DNA of 64,000 nt, from assembly GCA_031763025.1 (NCBI GenBank), contig JASSKH010000037.1, forward strand, positions 2,790,001 to 2,854,000, given 5' to 3'. This document shows, one piece after another, positions 45,632 through 57,085 of this stretch. Both the position numbers and the translations under genes were made by a program. Each line of letters starts with the position of its first letter. Within the stretch, counting starts at the first letter, position 1. This stretch comes from Macrocystis pyrifera. Lineage: Eukaryota > Sar > Phaeophyceae > Laminariales > Laminariaceae. The notes beneath the pieces are model-generated. The model searched no databases. It worked only from the letters and a program-made list of their open reading frames with translations, and was not told the origin of the DNA.

Positions 45632-47514
45632 GTGAGTGTCTTATGTCTATTGTGCATGCTGTTTGTTGCCAGTACTTTTTTGGGGGGTTTTCAATTGCCT
45701 TTTTGCATACAAACCTACGTCAAAGCGTTTTTTTTTTTTTTTTTTACTCATCCATGCTCGTTCTTCTCCCTTCGTGCGTTGCGTCGGCTCCTCTTACACA
45801 CAGTGCACGCGAACGCGCACATGCACAACTGTTTGCGGGACGTCAACGAAGGAACGGAGGATTCAGCTGTCGCCGTCACCGCTGCACCGAACGACGTGAG
45901 TGCTGCTGCTACTGTGGTGCATTTTCGGTGCATGCACACGATTTCTGTGTGTACATGTTTTGGTGACCCCACGTACTCATTTTGCTCGTTTTCGGCTGCC
46001 GCTGCTGCTGCTGCTGCTGTCAGCGTCACGCAATGAGTGCTGCTGCTGCTGTGCACCTGCTTCTCCTGTGCACTCGCTGCTGCTGTAGTGCTGCTGCGTT
46101 GTTGCCGTGCTGTGCACCTGTTGCTCCTGTGCAATTGCTGCTGCTGTATGTAGTGCTGCTGCGTTGTTGCCATGCATCATGCTGGAAGCGTACATATTTT
46201 CGGGTGGTCAATTCCGTAGGTTTTGCGATGGCGGCATACCAGGGTACATGCTTTTTTTCTTCCTTATTTTCAGATCGTTGCTATGCTGCTGCTGCTGCCA
46301 ACGCTGCGGCGATTCGTTGCAGCTTCTGCTGCTGCTAATGCTGTAGCTGCTTCTGCTGCTGTTAATGCTGCCGCAATATCCACTGAATGTTCGTATGTAC
46401 TCGGATTACTGTTTTTTTCTTGGTCGTTTTTGTACCCAAATGGTTCCTTTTGATACGTGAGAAAATATTTTTGTCGTTTTGCTCCTGCATTTTGCGGACG
46501 TACTGCAATTTCTCGTTTCTGGCTTGGTTATTTTCATATATATCGTTGCTATGCTGCTGCTGTGGTGCTGCTGCGTTGTTGCCGTACATCATGCTGCACT
46601 TGTGTGTGTACATATTTCGGTATCGTCAACGAAATTCCGTAGGTTTTGCGACTGCGGCATACCAGGGTACATACTTTTTTTCTTCCTTATTTTCATATCG
46701 TTGCTATGCTGCTGCTGCCAACGCGGATTATTGTTTTTATTGGCCATTTTTGTACCCAAATGTTTTTTTTCATACGTAAAAAAAAACATTTTGGCCGTTT
46801 TGCTCCTGCATTTTGCGTACGTACTACTTTTTCTCGTATTTCGTATTGTTGCTATGCTGCTGCTGCGTTGTTGCTGTACAGCATGCGGAGGTAGGTTTAT
46901 AGTGAGGTACCAAAAGTACTTTTCGGACGGCCTCGGGGTACATGCGTTTTTTCTCCCTTCTTGTCATATCGTTGCTATGCTGCTGCTGCCAACGCTGTGG
47001 CGATCCGTTGCTGCTTCTGCTGCTGCTGCTGCTGCTGCTCTGTTTTTTTAGTGCTGCCGCAATATTCACTGAATGTTTGTATGTACTCGGATAATTGTGT
47101 TTCCTGGTCGTTTTGTGGCGCTGCTGCGTTGTTGCCGTACATCATGCTGGACATGATTTGTATGCCTATTGTGCGTGTGTACATATTTCTGTATCGTCAA
47201 TGATTTTTTTGTGGTGCTGCTGCGTTGTTGCCCTACATCATGCTGGACGTGATTTGTGTGTGTACTGTATTGCACTTGTGTGTGTGTACATATTTCTGTA
47301 TTGTCAATGAAATTACGTACTTGCTGCTTCTTTCTGCTGCTGCTGCTGCTGCCGTCGTATAGCAAGCGATTACGTACTGCTGCTGTTGTGCCGCGGTGGA
47401 GCAGTACAAATAATGAACTCTGACCCCCCCCCCCCCCCCCCCCCCTTCCCCCTCCCCCGCCATTCACTGCACGCCACTCCCGCCCCGCGCACTCCATATG
47501 TTTACTTCGACCAG
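45632..47514 (+). repeat. Intron-like stretch made of CTG-rich tandem repeats
   Basis: Three irregular repeats of about 200-400 bp (about 46270, 46690, 46965) share TATCGTTGCTATGCTGCTGC, TTTTGTACCCAAATG, TTGCTCCTGCATTTTGCG and TTGTTGCCGTACATCATGCT. A run of 24 C lies at 47424-47447. Long frames across it are leucine/serine runs from CTG repeats and are not credible proteins. The left edge is a GTGAGT donor and the right edge TTCGACCAG. Confidence 0.6.
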
Positions 47515-48011
47515 GTCCGTGGCAAGTGCTACAACTGCCGCCTGACGGACTCCACCATCAAAGACGGAGACATCATCATCAAGCGCAAAAAGACTCCCTT
47601 CCATTTCGCCTGCTCCAGGGCTTCGCGGAATTCCGAAGCAGTACGCCAAGCAGATTGTCGCCATCCAGAACGAACGAAAGGAAACAAATTGTTTCCCACA
47701 TTTCCCAAAATCACGATTATTTCTTCCTACACATATACAACGGGTTCAACAGCGAACAGATCCACATTCTGGGCCTCCCGCCTCGTTACTACAGCATCCT
47801 GGAAGACTATTTACATATCATGTCTCATCCAAACTCCTATGCTGGTTACATCGAAATCGCGGCCGCCCAGCAACTATACAACATTTCCATAACCGTTGTC
47901 GTTGCCGGCACTGCTGCTTTCCCTCCTGTCCCAAACCTTCCTTTAAACAACAGCCTGTATGTTGTACATCATCCACATGCCAAGCACTACTCCACTCTCT
48001 CCCCACATTGA
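47515..48011 (+). other. Last exon-like part: Cys pair and OTU-like domain
   Basis: The Cys pair plus HFAC could instead be a PARP-type zinc finger (C..C then H..C), or HFAC could be the OTU catalytic-Cys loop; the frame changes just after it leave this open. The OTU-like second half is in one frame from about 47660 to the stop. Confidence 0.5.
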
Positions 48012-48626
48012 TGAAATATGTTATTCTTATTATTATACGAATGTCATTCTTACTCTTGCGTCACCCGATATTACGTTTCACATTACACCATTCATAAATA
48101 AACGCGATTATTACATCCTTCACCGTTTCTTACACAAATACATTTACTTTGGTTGGCTTTGGGCTATGTCGCCAATTAATTGCAGTTATACGTACACGAA
48201 ACGACGGAATACCCACTCCGAAGGAAAGCCTTGTATATATATATGTATTTGATTTGTCTTGAAGATAACGTTATCTATACCTGTAAATTTAAAAGAGAAA
48301 AGAGGGTTATTTATTTGTAGGCGTATGTTAGTCTTGGAGTTAATACTACAGATACGAGTACATATGTATTACTATGATTATGTTGCGGCTCACCACAGGC
48401 GACTACTTCTTCAGTCTTCCTTCCAGTCATCCGCGGCTCAGCACAGGCGAGTAGTTTCTTGCCTCCAGTCTTACTTCAGTCATCTCTGCTCGCCTCGGCT
48501 CACCACAGGCGAGTATTCTATATTAATTTCGGTCGTGCGTGTCGTTGCGTGTCACATGCGTGATGCTGATTACTCCGACATCTCGGTGTGATGCTGTCGT
48601 CGTCACAGAATCGTTTTCGCGTACCA
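48012..48626. repeat. Non-coding flank with three GGCTCACCACAGGCGA units and satellite start
   Basis: GGCTCACCACAGGCGACTAC, GGCTCAGCACAGGCGAGTAG and GGCTCACCACAGGCGAGTAT at 48387-48505 form a tandem repeat of about 50-60 bp with CAGTC...TTCAGTCATC between. From 48520 the satellite seen at 53256-58380 begins (TTTCGGTCGTGCGTGTCGTT). Confidence 0.55.
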
Positions 48627-51600
48627 GTGAGTTGGCTGGGACGGCTGCACCCAACCAACGGAAACCAAGGCGCGAACAGGGCTACAAAGCGGAGAGCCAA
48701 TATTATCATAGAGAAAAAGAAGAGACAAAAAAAGCAAAAAAGGAGGAGGGGACGAGCCTCTCGTCGGCTCGCAAAAAAAGCAGCACGCGAGGCTCGTAAG
48801 AGACGGAAGGCGGCACTTGTGGTGGTAGCGACCTACAATGTGCGTGCCCTGGCCGTAAAGGGGAAGAACGGGTACGGGCATGACGAGTGCGTACTTTTTT
48901 CCCCTTTTCCTTTTTGTTTCTTCCCCCTTGCACGTCCTTTTTGGCTCATGCTCGGGGTAAGTATGTATGTGTCTGAGCTTTGGCTTCCCATTTTATTCAT
49001 TTATTTGGGATTCTTCTCATTCTCTTTTTCGTTTTCGGTTTGGTTTCTTTGTTGCTTCTCTTTCTTCATGGTGTATTTTGGTTGCTGGCGTATGTATGTA
49101 TGTTGTGTCGGCCGCACCTAGTGCGAAGGCATGGTATTGCGTAGGCTATTAATGCATTACGGTGTGTTATCTCTGTGTCGTAGTCTGTGACCACAGAGCT
49201 CGTATCTTTCTAGGGTGAAGAATCAGCACGGACACTGGGCTTGCTGGATGTCGACGAGTAGAAGAACGGTTTATTGTGAACAACACACACACACACACTG
49301 GCGAAAGGACGGCAACTCGGTTGTGACTTCATTGGTCTGCAGGAAACCCGACGGTCCGGCAACACGAGATTTCGTGCAGCTGGATACCAAGCTTTTTGTT
49401 CAGGTCAGGAAAAAACAGCAGCGAGACAAGGGTTGTATGGGGTAGGTTTAGCAGAAAAAGACTCAATCTGCCGTACGTCTAAGTTCACTCAGCAGTTTAT
49501 TGACGAACGACTTATGTCTATGCGCTTTGAGTTGGACGGTCGGTGCGATGCGGTTAACTTCGTCGTTGCGTACGCCCCGACTGATTGTACCAAAGACGTC
49601 AAGCAGAAATGCATGTTCTGGCGAAAGTTGGAGGACCTGGTTGAGCAAATTCCTGCTAAAGAGTGTTTGTGCTTATAGATGACAATGGGCGAACTGGGGG
49701 GAGGATAGAAGGGTGCGGTGACTATGAATGTGGGGTGCTCGGAGCATACGGACGAGATGTTCGTAGTGACAACGGCAAACGGCTTTTGTCGTTCGCTACC
49801 AGTTGCAAGCTAGCGCTCACCAACACATTTTTCAGCACGCGCAAGGGCGGAATATCGTATGCATACAACGGCACCAGCCTGAAGGATCGTAAGCGAATCG
49901 ACTACATCCTAACTCGTCAAGTCTACCGACCTAGAGTACATAATGTTACAGTCGTCCCACAGCCCCCACCACCTGCTAAGGCTGATTCAGACCATAACAT
50001 CGTGTACATCAAGGTCCGACTTCGTGGTCACTTTTCGTCTAACCGAAGACTGCTGAAACCCCCAAAACGCCGAGAATTCGACAGGCAGCTTTTCTTATCC
50101 GATGGAGAGCGTCGACACCGAATAGTCGAGAGGGTCCTTTCCACTTATAACCAACCTGCCCAGCCTTGTAACACGTCTGGCATGGTTGAGTTTTTCACCA
50201 CAACTGTCACGAATGTTGTTGAGAAAGAGGTGCCACCTCCACCACGTCGCCACCACCGAAACGGTTGGTGTGAGACCCCCGAAACGTTGGCCGCTTTCGA
50301 AGTAGCATGGACAGCGAGGGAGGATGCGAGACAGCTCTTGCGTGTCTACCCCCGAGATAGTACAGCGTGGAAGAAGTTGAGATCCGCCTGTGCGAATCTG
50401 CAGGAAGTGATTGCAGCAGGAGTCAATGCGTATTTTGAAGAGTACCTCGCTGAAACCGAGAAATTCCTCGCGAGTTCCGATCAACGAGGGTTCTACAAGC
50501 ACCTGAAGAGTATGGTAGGGTTGCAAGGTACGAAAGCGAGGAGTGAACAGTTTATCACGGACGAGGATGGCATGCTGTTGCGGGATCAAGCGCGAATTCG
50601 TGAAAGATGGGCGGGGCACTACCACAAACTATTGAACACGAAATCGCTGAAACTTGACCCCACGATCATCGACTTAGTGCCACCACGACCGCTGAAACTA
50701 TCCCTTGGAAATGAACCATCCATTGACGAGATGATGGAAGCAGTGAAGGGTATGTCAAACTGGAAAGCCGTTGGACCAGATAGTCTCCCGGTCGAAGTAC
50801 TGAAACTTGACCACCCCGCTTTCGTGCAGTATTTTCACAGTATCCTTGTTAACGTTTGGGTAACGGGAGAAGTCCCCCAGCAATGGAAAGATGCGATCAT
50901 AAAAACCCTTCACAAAAAGAAGGATAGAACTGATTGCAACAACTACAGAGGGATTTCGCTTGTTGCTCACGCAGGCAAAGTGTTGCTGAAAATCGTTGCG
51001 TCCCGTCTAAGCAGCTACTGCGAGACCGAGCATATACTCCCTGAAAAACAGTGCGGCTTCCGCCCCGCACGGTCAACAGTCGATATGCTGTTTGTCGTGC
51101 GCCGGCTGCAGGAGCTCGGACGGCAGAAGAAAATCCGCCTGTACATGTGCTTCATCGACCTGCAGAAAGCGTACGACTCGGGCGACATCGAACGGTTGTG
51201 GGAGGTACTCACACGCCTTGGTGTACCAACCAAGATGCTCACAATCATCGCAATTTTCACGAAGGCATGCGGGCTCGCGTGCGTGCGGATGACGGTAACA
51301 CTCGGACTGGTTTAATGTAACCCAGGGGCTGCGGCAAGGCTGCGTACTATCGCCGTTACTGTTCGACGTGTTCTTCGCCGCTGCGATACACATCGTGCTG
51401 GTACGTCTCAGCAAAGACGAATGCATCGTAAGATATTTGGCTCATCTCGAAGAGGGCAGGGTTGTCGGAAAAGAGGAACCGTTGGCATGCGTGCAAAGGG
51501 CTGTGTGGGGCATGTTGTATGCAGACGACGTGGGAATAGTCTCGAAGTCGACGGAAGGCCTTGCAAGAATGATGACAGTTATCGTGACTGTCTTCGAAGC

Positions 51601-53255
51601 AGTAGGTCTCACGGTATCCGAGAAGAAGACAGAGACGATGCTCCTACGAACACCGGATCAGACGTTTACCACCTCACCGCTCGCGATCGAAGCTGCAGGC
51701 CAAAAGCATAAACAGACGACCCAATTTTTATACCTAGGAGGCATTCACGAGAACGCTGACCTCTCCTTCGAAATCAAGCGACGAATCCGTCTGATGCGGG
51801 CATGCCTCAAACGGTATGGTCCGGAACTGTACCATAGGACGAACGCACCGCTTAGTCTGAAAGTCCGGATGCTGAAGGCCGAGGTGATTGAGACCTTGCT
51901 GTACGGTTGCGTGACATGGACCCTCAATGCGGACCACTTCGCCAAGCTTCGATCAGCCCACCACGAAGTCCTTCTGCGAGTCATTGGCTTCCAGCGCCGA
52001 CTACGCACCGACCACACCACCCTCTCGTATGCGAAGCGCTCAGGACAACACGATGCGAACGTATAGAAACGACCATCCGTAAACGGCGACTCTTCTGTGC
52101 GAGCGGTCTGGTGCGGCAACACGAGGGGCGATTGCCCAGTCGGTTGATGTTCGGGACGATCGCTGGTGGGGGGAGCCCGAAACCAGGCGGGCAGCCCAAG
52201 ACTTTGCCTAGGGCCATTGCTGAGGACCTTAGAGTGTTCAAAGCCACCGAGGGATCAACGGAAGACCCCCCCTTAGTCTTTGGAGTTGGGACCGCACTAT
52301 GGCCCACTGCAGCAAAACAGACGGGAAAATTGTACCGGGGAATCCTCGAAGCAGCTGAACAGTTCATGGGCAGGTGGCACGAGGCTGAGGCAAAGCTGAG
52401 TAGACAGCGCCGTGCATCCGCTGCGGGTAGTGTTAGAGGGAATGGGGGGAGGGGTAACAGCAGGACGGTAGAAGGAACACCGTACAAGTGTATGGGGGAA
52501 GGGGGGGGAACAGGAGGAGTAGAAGGGAAACCGCGGTAGAAGAGTAGCAGAGAGACCGCAGATAGCGTAGCAAGGCACCAGGCGGACAAATAGGTTGGAC
52601 GTTTCTTTGCTACTCGTACCGCCAACTGCTGCGGCCGTTGGGTATGTATTGGCTTGGTGCTTTGATTTTTTTTCCATGAATTAAGTTCTTCCTATATTTT
52701 CCCCTTCTTATCCTTACGAAAGAAGTACTACATAGTGGGTGGGTGACGAGCGTATTTTGGTCCACTCATTATTTCTCTTTTTACTTAGTTAAGTGTTCAC
52801 TGGGATGCATATTATAGTTCCTTTTTTCCTTCTCGTTTCTTCCCCCTTGCACGTCCCTTTTGGCTCATGCTCGGGGTAAGTATGTGTGTGAGCTTTGGCT
52901 TCCCATTTTATTTATTTATTTGGGATTCTTCTCATCTTCTTTTTCTTTTTCGGTTTGGTTTCTTTGTTGCTTCTCTTTCTTTACGGTGTATTTTGGTTGC
53001 AGGCACATACTTTGTTGCTTCTCTTTCTTTATGGTGTATTTTGGTTGCTGGCGTATGTATGTATGTTGTGTCGGCCGCACCTAGTGCGAAGGCATGGTAT
53101 CGCGTAGGCTATTAATGCATTACGATGTGTTATCTCTGTCGTAGTCTGTGACCACAGAGCTCGTATCATTCTAGGGTGAAGAATCAGCACGGACACTGGG
53201 CTTGCTGGATGTCGACGAGTAGATGAACGGTTTAAAGTGAAGACACACACACACC
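48627..53255 (+). pseudogene. 5'-truncated, broken LINE copy
   Basis: Collinear with the intact LINE from its codon for VGWDG-like GTTGG (59380) to the AC-repeat tail. It encodes endonuclease and reverse transcriptase segments (49663-51315 and 51368-52066, then 51907-52539 in another frame). Damage seen against the intact copy: a 404-bp LINE 3'-end fragment inserted after the start of the endonuclease (48897-49300); a four-base loss at GTGTTTGTGCTTATAG (49660s); a changed polymerase motif A ([11 protein letters not shown] for AYDSVDRELLW); frame changes near 51250, 51310 and 51745; and loss of frame near 52040. The catalytic YADD (51520s) is still readable. Apart from these, identity to the intact copy is high, so the copy is fairly recent. 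Confidence 0.9.
48897..49300 (+). mobile_element. LINE 3'-end fragment nested inside the LINE copy
   Basis: TTTTCCCC...GGCTCATGCTCGGGGTAAGT...GTGACCACAGAGCTCG...ACACACACACAC. It is the last 400 bp of the same LINE family, same orientation, dropped into the endonuclease region; the intact LINE reads GTACTTGCGAAAGG across the site (59651-59664). Confidence 0.85.
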
Positions 53256-53525
53256 ATTAATGAAATTCATTTTCGCGTACCATTACTGAAATTCTCCAAC
53301 GAGCTAAACATATACATTCTTTATCGCACTTCCTGGCCAACACCGGAGTTTTTCTTTCTTACGTACGTGACAACAAGCCAAGCGTCACAACTCTGTCTCA
53401 TGGCCATTGCTATTAATATTCTACACGAATTTCGGTCGAGCGTGTCGTCGCCTGTCACATGCGTGATGCTGTTTCCTCCGACTTCTCGGTGTCATGCTGT
53501 TGTCGTCACATAATCATATTCGCGC

Positions 53526-54841
53526 CTAGGGCCATTGCTGAGCACCTTAGAGTGTTCAAAGCCACCGAGGGATCAACGGAAGACTCCCCCTTAGTCTTTG
53601 GAGTTGGGACCGCACTGTGGCCCACTGCAGCAAAACAGACGGCAAAGTGGTACCGGGGAATCCTCGAAGCAGCTGAACAGTTCATGGGCAGGTGGCACGA
53701 GGCTGAGGCAAAGCTGAGTAGACAGCGCCGTGCATCCGCTGCAGGTAGTGTTAGAGGGAATGGGGGGGGGAGGGGTAACAGCAGGAGGGGTAGAAGGAAC
53801 ACCGTACAAGTGTATGGGGGCAGGGGGGGGAACAGGAGGAGTACAAGGGAAACCGCGGTAGAAGAGAGTGCAGAGAGACCGCAGATAGGGTAGCAAGGTA
53901 CCAGGCCGACAAACAGGTTGGACGTTTCTTTGCTACTCGTACCGCCAACTGCTGCGGCCGTTCGGTATGTATTTTGTTTGTTTTCCCTTCTTATCCTTAT
54001 GAAAGAAGTACTACATAGTGGGTGGGTGACGATCGTATTTTGGCCCACTCACTATTGCTATTTTTACTTAGTTAAGTGTTCACCGGGATGCATAGCCGGC
54101 GTCCCCGGTGGCGTGGTAGGTGGTCCGCGTGCCTATCAAGATCAATTTCGTCGGTTCAAATCTCACCGAGTGCATGCTCGTAGGGACCTTTTCTTGCATA
54201 AAAAATTGATAAGCGGAAAGCGCGAGAGCGTGAGTTAGCTACATTCGATGAAAATCGACGAGCAGGGGGAATGCTGAACCCTATGCGCGACAAAAAAGAA
54301 AGGCACGTACCGGGGGGGAGAAGGGACGACACCTGTGACCACGGCTTGTCCAGAAGATCGTCGAGGGTAAAAACCTCCTCCGAGTGGGCTGGAAAGTAAA
54401 AGTGGTCAACAAAAAAAAAAAAAAAAAAAAAAAATAGTCCCCTTTTTCCTGCATGTATCTTTCCCCTTGCACGTCCCTTTTGGCTCATGCTCGGGGTAAG
54501 TATGTATGTGTCTGAGCTTTGGCTTCCCATTTTATTCATTTATTTGGGATTCTTCTCCTTTTCTTTTTCTTTTTCTTATTTTTTTTCGGAGAAAAAGGTT
54601 TGGTTTCTTCGTTGCTTCTCTTTATGTTGCTGGCGTATGTATGTATGTTGTGTCGGCCGCACCTAGTGCGAAGGCATGGTATTGCGGAGGCTATTAATGC
54701 ATCACGGTGTGTTATCTCTGTGTCGTAGTCTGTGACCACAGAGCTCGTATCTTTCTAGGGTGAAGAATCAGCACGGACACTGGGCTTGCTGGATGTCGAC
54801 GAGTAGAAGAACGGTTGAATGTGAAGAACACACACACACAC
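53526..54841 (+). pseudogene. 5'-truncated LINE copy split by a SINE
   Basis: Starts CCTAGGGCCATTGCTGAG, the equivalent of 62576, so only the last 130 codons (Gly/Arg-rich tail) and the 3' end are present. It ends in an AC repeat. A SINE interrupts the 3' untranslated part (54095-54434). Confidence 0.85.
54095..54434 (+). mobile_element. tRNA-derived SINE, full length
   Basis: The head is GCCGGCGTCCCCGGTGGCGT with an A-box-like GGTGGCGTGGTAGG (54107-54120) and B box GGTTCAAATCT (54153-54163). The unrelated body ends in a pure A tail of about 24 nt. The intact LINE (63137-63150, GATGCATAGTCCCC) shows the empty site, and (A)TAG flanks both sides. The tail is poly(A) while the LINE in this window ends in AC repeats, so this LINE is not the obvious partner. 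Confidence 0.85.
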
Positions 54842-55487
54842 CATTACTGAAATTCTCCAACGAGCTAAACATATATATTCGTTATCGCACTGCTGTTCAG
54901 TGTTGTTGTTCTCTTCACAATAAAACCGTTCTTTCTACCCGTCGACATCCAGCACAACCAGCATCCGTGCCGATTCTTCAATCCTAGAGAGATACAAGTT
55001 ATGTGGTCACATACTGCCTGGCCAACACCGGAGTTTTTTTTTTTTTTCGTATGTACGGTGGCAACAAGCGTCATCATTCTCTCTCATGGCTATTGCTATT
55101 AATATTATATAACATGGCTATATGTATTATTAATATGATAGTATTCTCATCGAGTGTTGTGTGATTCTCGGGTACTCTGTTTTCTTCATTTCGTCTCCCC
55201 GAGTTCAGCAAATGTACGTACCCGGTATGTGTGTACACCCATGAAGAGTACTATCAATACATACAGCAGGAGTACATGGTCTTCTTCCTCAATGTTTTAA
55301 CCCTTTCAAGTCTCTGCCTTATGACCTTGATCCGGGGTGGACGTATGGAGCAAGCTCTTCTCCTCCCTCCGCTGTCGAGCATGCGGTCCTTTCTTTGATG
55401 CCTGCATGTTGCTTTGGGGGGTAGTAATATACCATTACTGACATTCATTTTCGCCTACCATTAATGAAATTCTCCAACGAGCTAAAC

Positions 55488-55509
55488 ATATACCAGGTAC
55501 CTGGTATAT
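55488..55509. repeat. 22-bp perfect palindrome insertion, copy 1
   Basis: Core CCAGGTACCTGG with TA on both sides, inside AAACATATA/TATATTC of the satellite. Sister copies at 53310, 54868 and 57030 lack it. Confidence 0.7.
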
Positions 55510-55870
55510 TCTTTATCGCACGCCTGGCCAACACCGGAGTTTTTTTTCTCGTATGTATGTACGTGACAACAAGCCAAGTGTCATAACTCTGTCTCATGGC
55601 CATTGCTATTAATAGTCTATACGAATTTCGGTCGTGCGTGTCGTTGCGTGTCACATGCGTGATGCTGATTCCTCCGACTTCTCGGGGTGATGATGTTGTC
55701 GTCACATAATCATTTTCGCGTACCATTACTGAAATCTCCAACGAGCTAAACATATATATTATTTATCGCACTGCACTGCCTGGCCAACACCGGAGTTTTT
55801 TTTTTCGTATATATACGTGGCAACAAGCGTCATGGTTACTATTCATTATATTTATGTATTATAAATATAA

Positions 55871-55968
55871 CGGGGGTCCATAGTTAATAGGACCTATGGT
55901 ATACATAAAACCTATATATTTACCTATTTTTACTGACAATATTTGGTCCTGTTAACTATGGACCCCCG
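55871..55968. mobile_element. 98-bp MITE with 24-bp inverted ends and TAA duplication
   Basis: The left end CGGGGGTCCATAGTTAATAG (then GACC) and the right end, reversed, CGGGGGTCCATAGTTAACAG (then GACC) differ at one base. TAA flanks both sides (55868-55870, 55969-55971), typical of PIF/Harbinger targets. The related satellite copy at 56980-57000 (AATATTAATAGTATTTTAAT) has no insertion. A second copy starts at 63967. Confidence 0.8.
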
Positions 55969-56248
55969 TAATAGTATTTTAATAAAGTACTGAAATCCTC
56001 CAACTATCAATATATACAGCAGGAGTACATGGTCTTCTTCCTCAATGTTTCAACCCTTTCAAGTCTCTGCCTTATGACCTTCATCCGGGGTGGACGTATG
56101 GAGCAAGCTCTTCTCCTCCCTCCCCACTTCTATGCTGTCGAGCATGCGGTCCTTTCTTTGATGCCTGCATGTTGCTTTGGGGGAGTAATATACCATTACT
56201 GACATTCATTTTCGCCTACCATTAATGAAATTCTCCAACGAGCTAAAC

Positions 56249-56270
56249 ATATACCAGGTACCTGGTATAT
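56249..56270. repeat. 22-bp perfect palindrome insertion, copy 2
   Basis: Same palindrome at the same satellite position as 55488-55509. Confidence 0.7.
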
Positions 56271-56416
56271 TCTTTATCGCACTGCCTGGCCAACACCAGA
56301 GTTTTTTTTCTCGTATGTATGTACGTGACAACAAGCCAAGTGTATAACTCTGTCTTATGGCCATTGCTATTAATAGTCTATACGAATTTCGGTCGTGCGT
56401 GTCGTTGCGTGTCACA

Positions 56417-56751
56417 TTTTTTTTTTTTTTTTTTTTCATCATCACTTTTACTTTCCAGCCCACTCGTAGGAGGTTTTACCCTCGACGATCTTCTGGACAA
56501 GCCGTGGTCACAGGTGTCGTCCCTTCTCCCCCCCGGTACGTGCCTTTATTTTTTATCGCGCATAGGGTTCAGCATTCCCACTGCTCGTCGATTTTCATCG
56601 AATGTACAGCTAACTCACGCTCTCGCGCTTTCCGCTAATCAATTTTATGCAAGAAAAAGCCCCTATGAGCATGCACTCGGTGAAACTCGAACTCACGAAA
56701 TTGATCTTGATAGTCTCGCGGACCACCTACCAAGCCACCGGGGACGCCGGC
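56417..56751 (-). mobile_element. tRNA-derived SINE, minus strand, full length
   Basis: The plus strand starts with a T run of about 20 and ends GGGGACGCCGGC, the reversed head. The B box reads GAGTTCGAGTTTCACC on the minus strand. It is inserted in the satellite between GTGTCACAT and TGCGTGATGCTG. Confidence 0.85.
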
Positions 56752-57085
56752 AGGTGATGCGTGATGCTGATTCCTCCGATTTCTCGGGGTGATGCTGTTG
56801 TCGTCACATAATCATTTTCGCATACCATTACTGAAATCTCCAACGAGCTAAACATATATATTTTTTATCGCACTGCACTGCCTGGCCAACACCGGAGTTT
56901 TTTTTTTCGTGTATAATATACGTGGCAACAAGCGTAATGGTTACTATTCATTATATTTACCAGGTACGATGTATTATTAATATTAATAGTATTTTAATAC
57001 AGTACTGAAATTCTCCAACGAGCTAAACATATATATTCTTTATCGCACTGCCTGGGCAACACAGGAGTTTTGTTTTTCTATATAT

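Larger units (their letters stand above)
45025..48011 (+). pseudogene. Cys-rich gene with OTU-like C-terminus, probably broken
   Basis: Two coding parts flank a repeat-filled intron-like stretch. The 5' part (45259-45631) encodes Cys motifs (VCDQCTDQHLV, AFATCKDLTC, DCEFCARPIKEGTVSYSLE) and ends at a GTGAGT donor at 45632. The 3' part (47515-48011) begins after TTCGACCAG with KCYNCRLTDSTIKDGDIII, then TPFHFAC. It ends with an OTU-cysteine-protease-like tail (IVSHISQNHDYFFLHI; SYAGYIEIAAAQQLYNISIT; HHPHAKHYSTLS, stop at 48009). OTU proteins cleave ubiquitin chains; the G.IEI.A and HY pair in the tail fit the family's second half. The 3' part is spread over three frames and the Cys motifs of the 5' part over two, so unless small introns explain this, the gene is inactive. 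An inverted partial copy is at 1-805. Confidence 0.5.

Noticed and set aside
45977-47069. Several Leu/Cys/Ser-rich open frames over the CTG repeats
   Set aside because: They arise from trinucleotide repeats open in several frames on both strands; they fall in an intron-like stretch.
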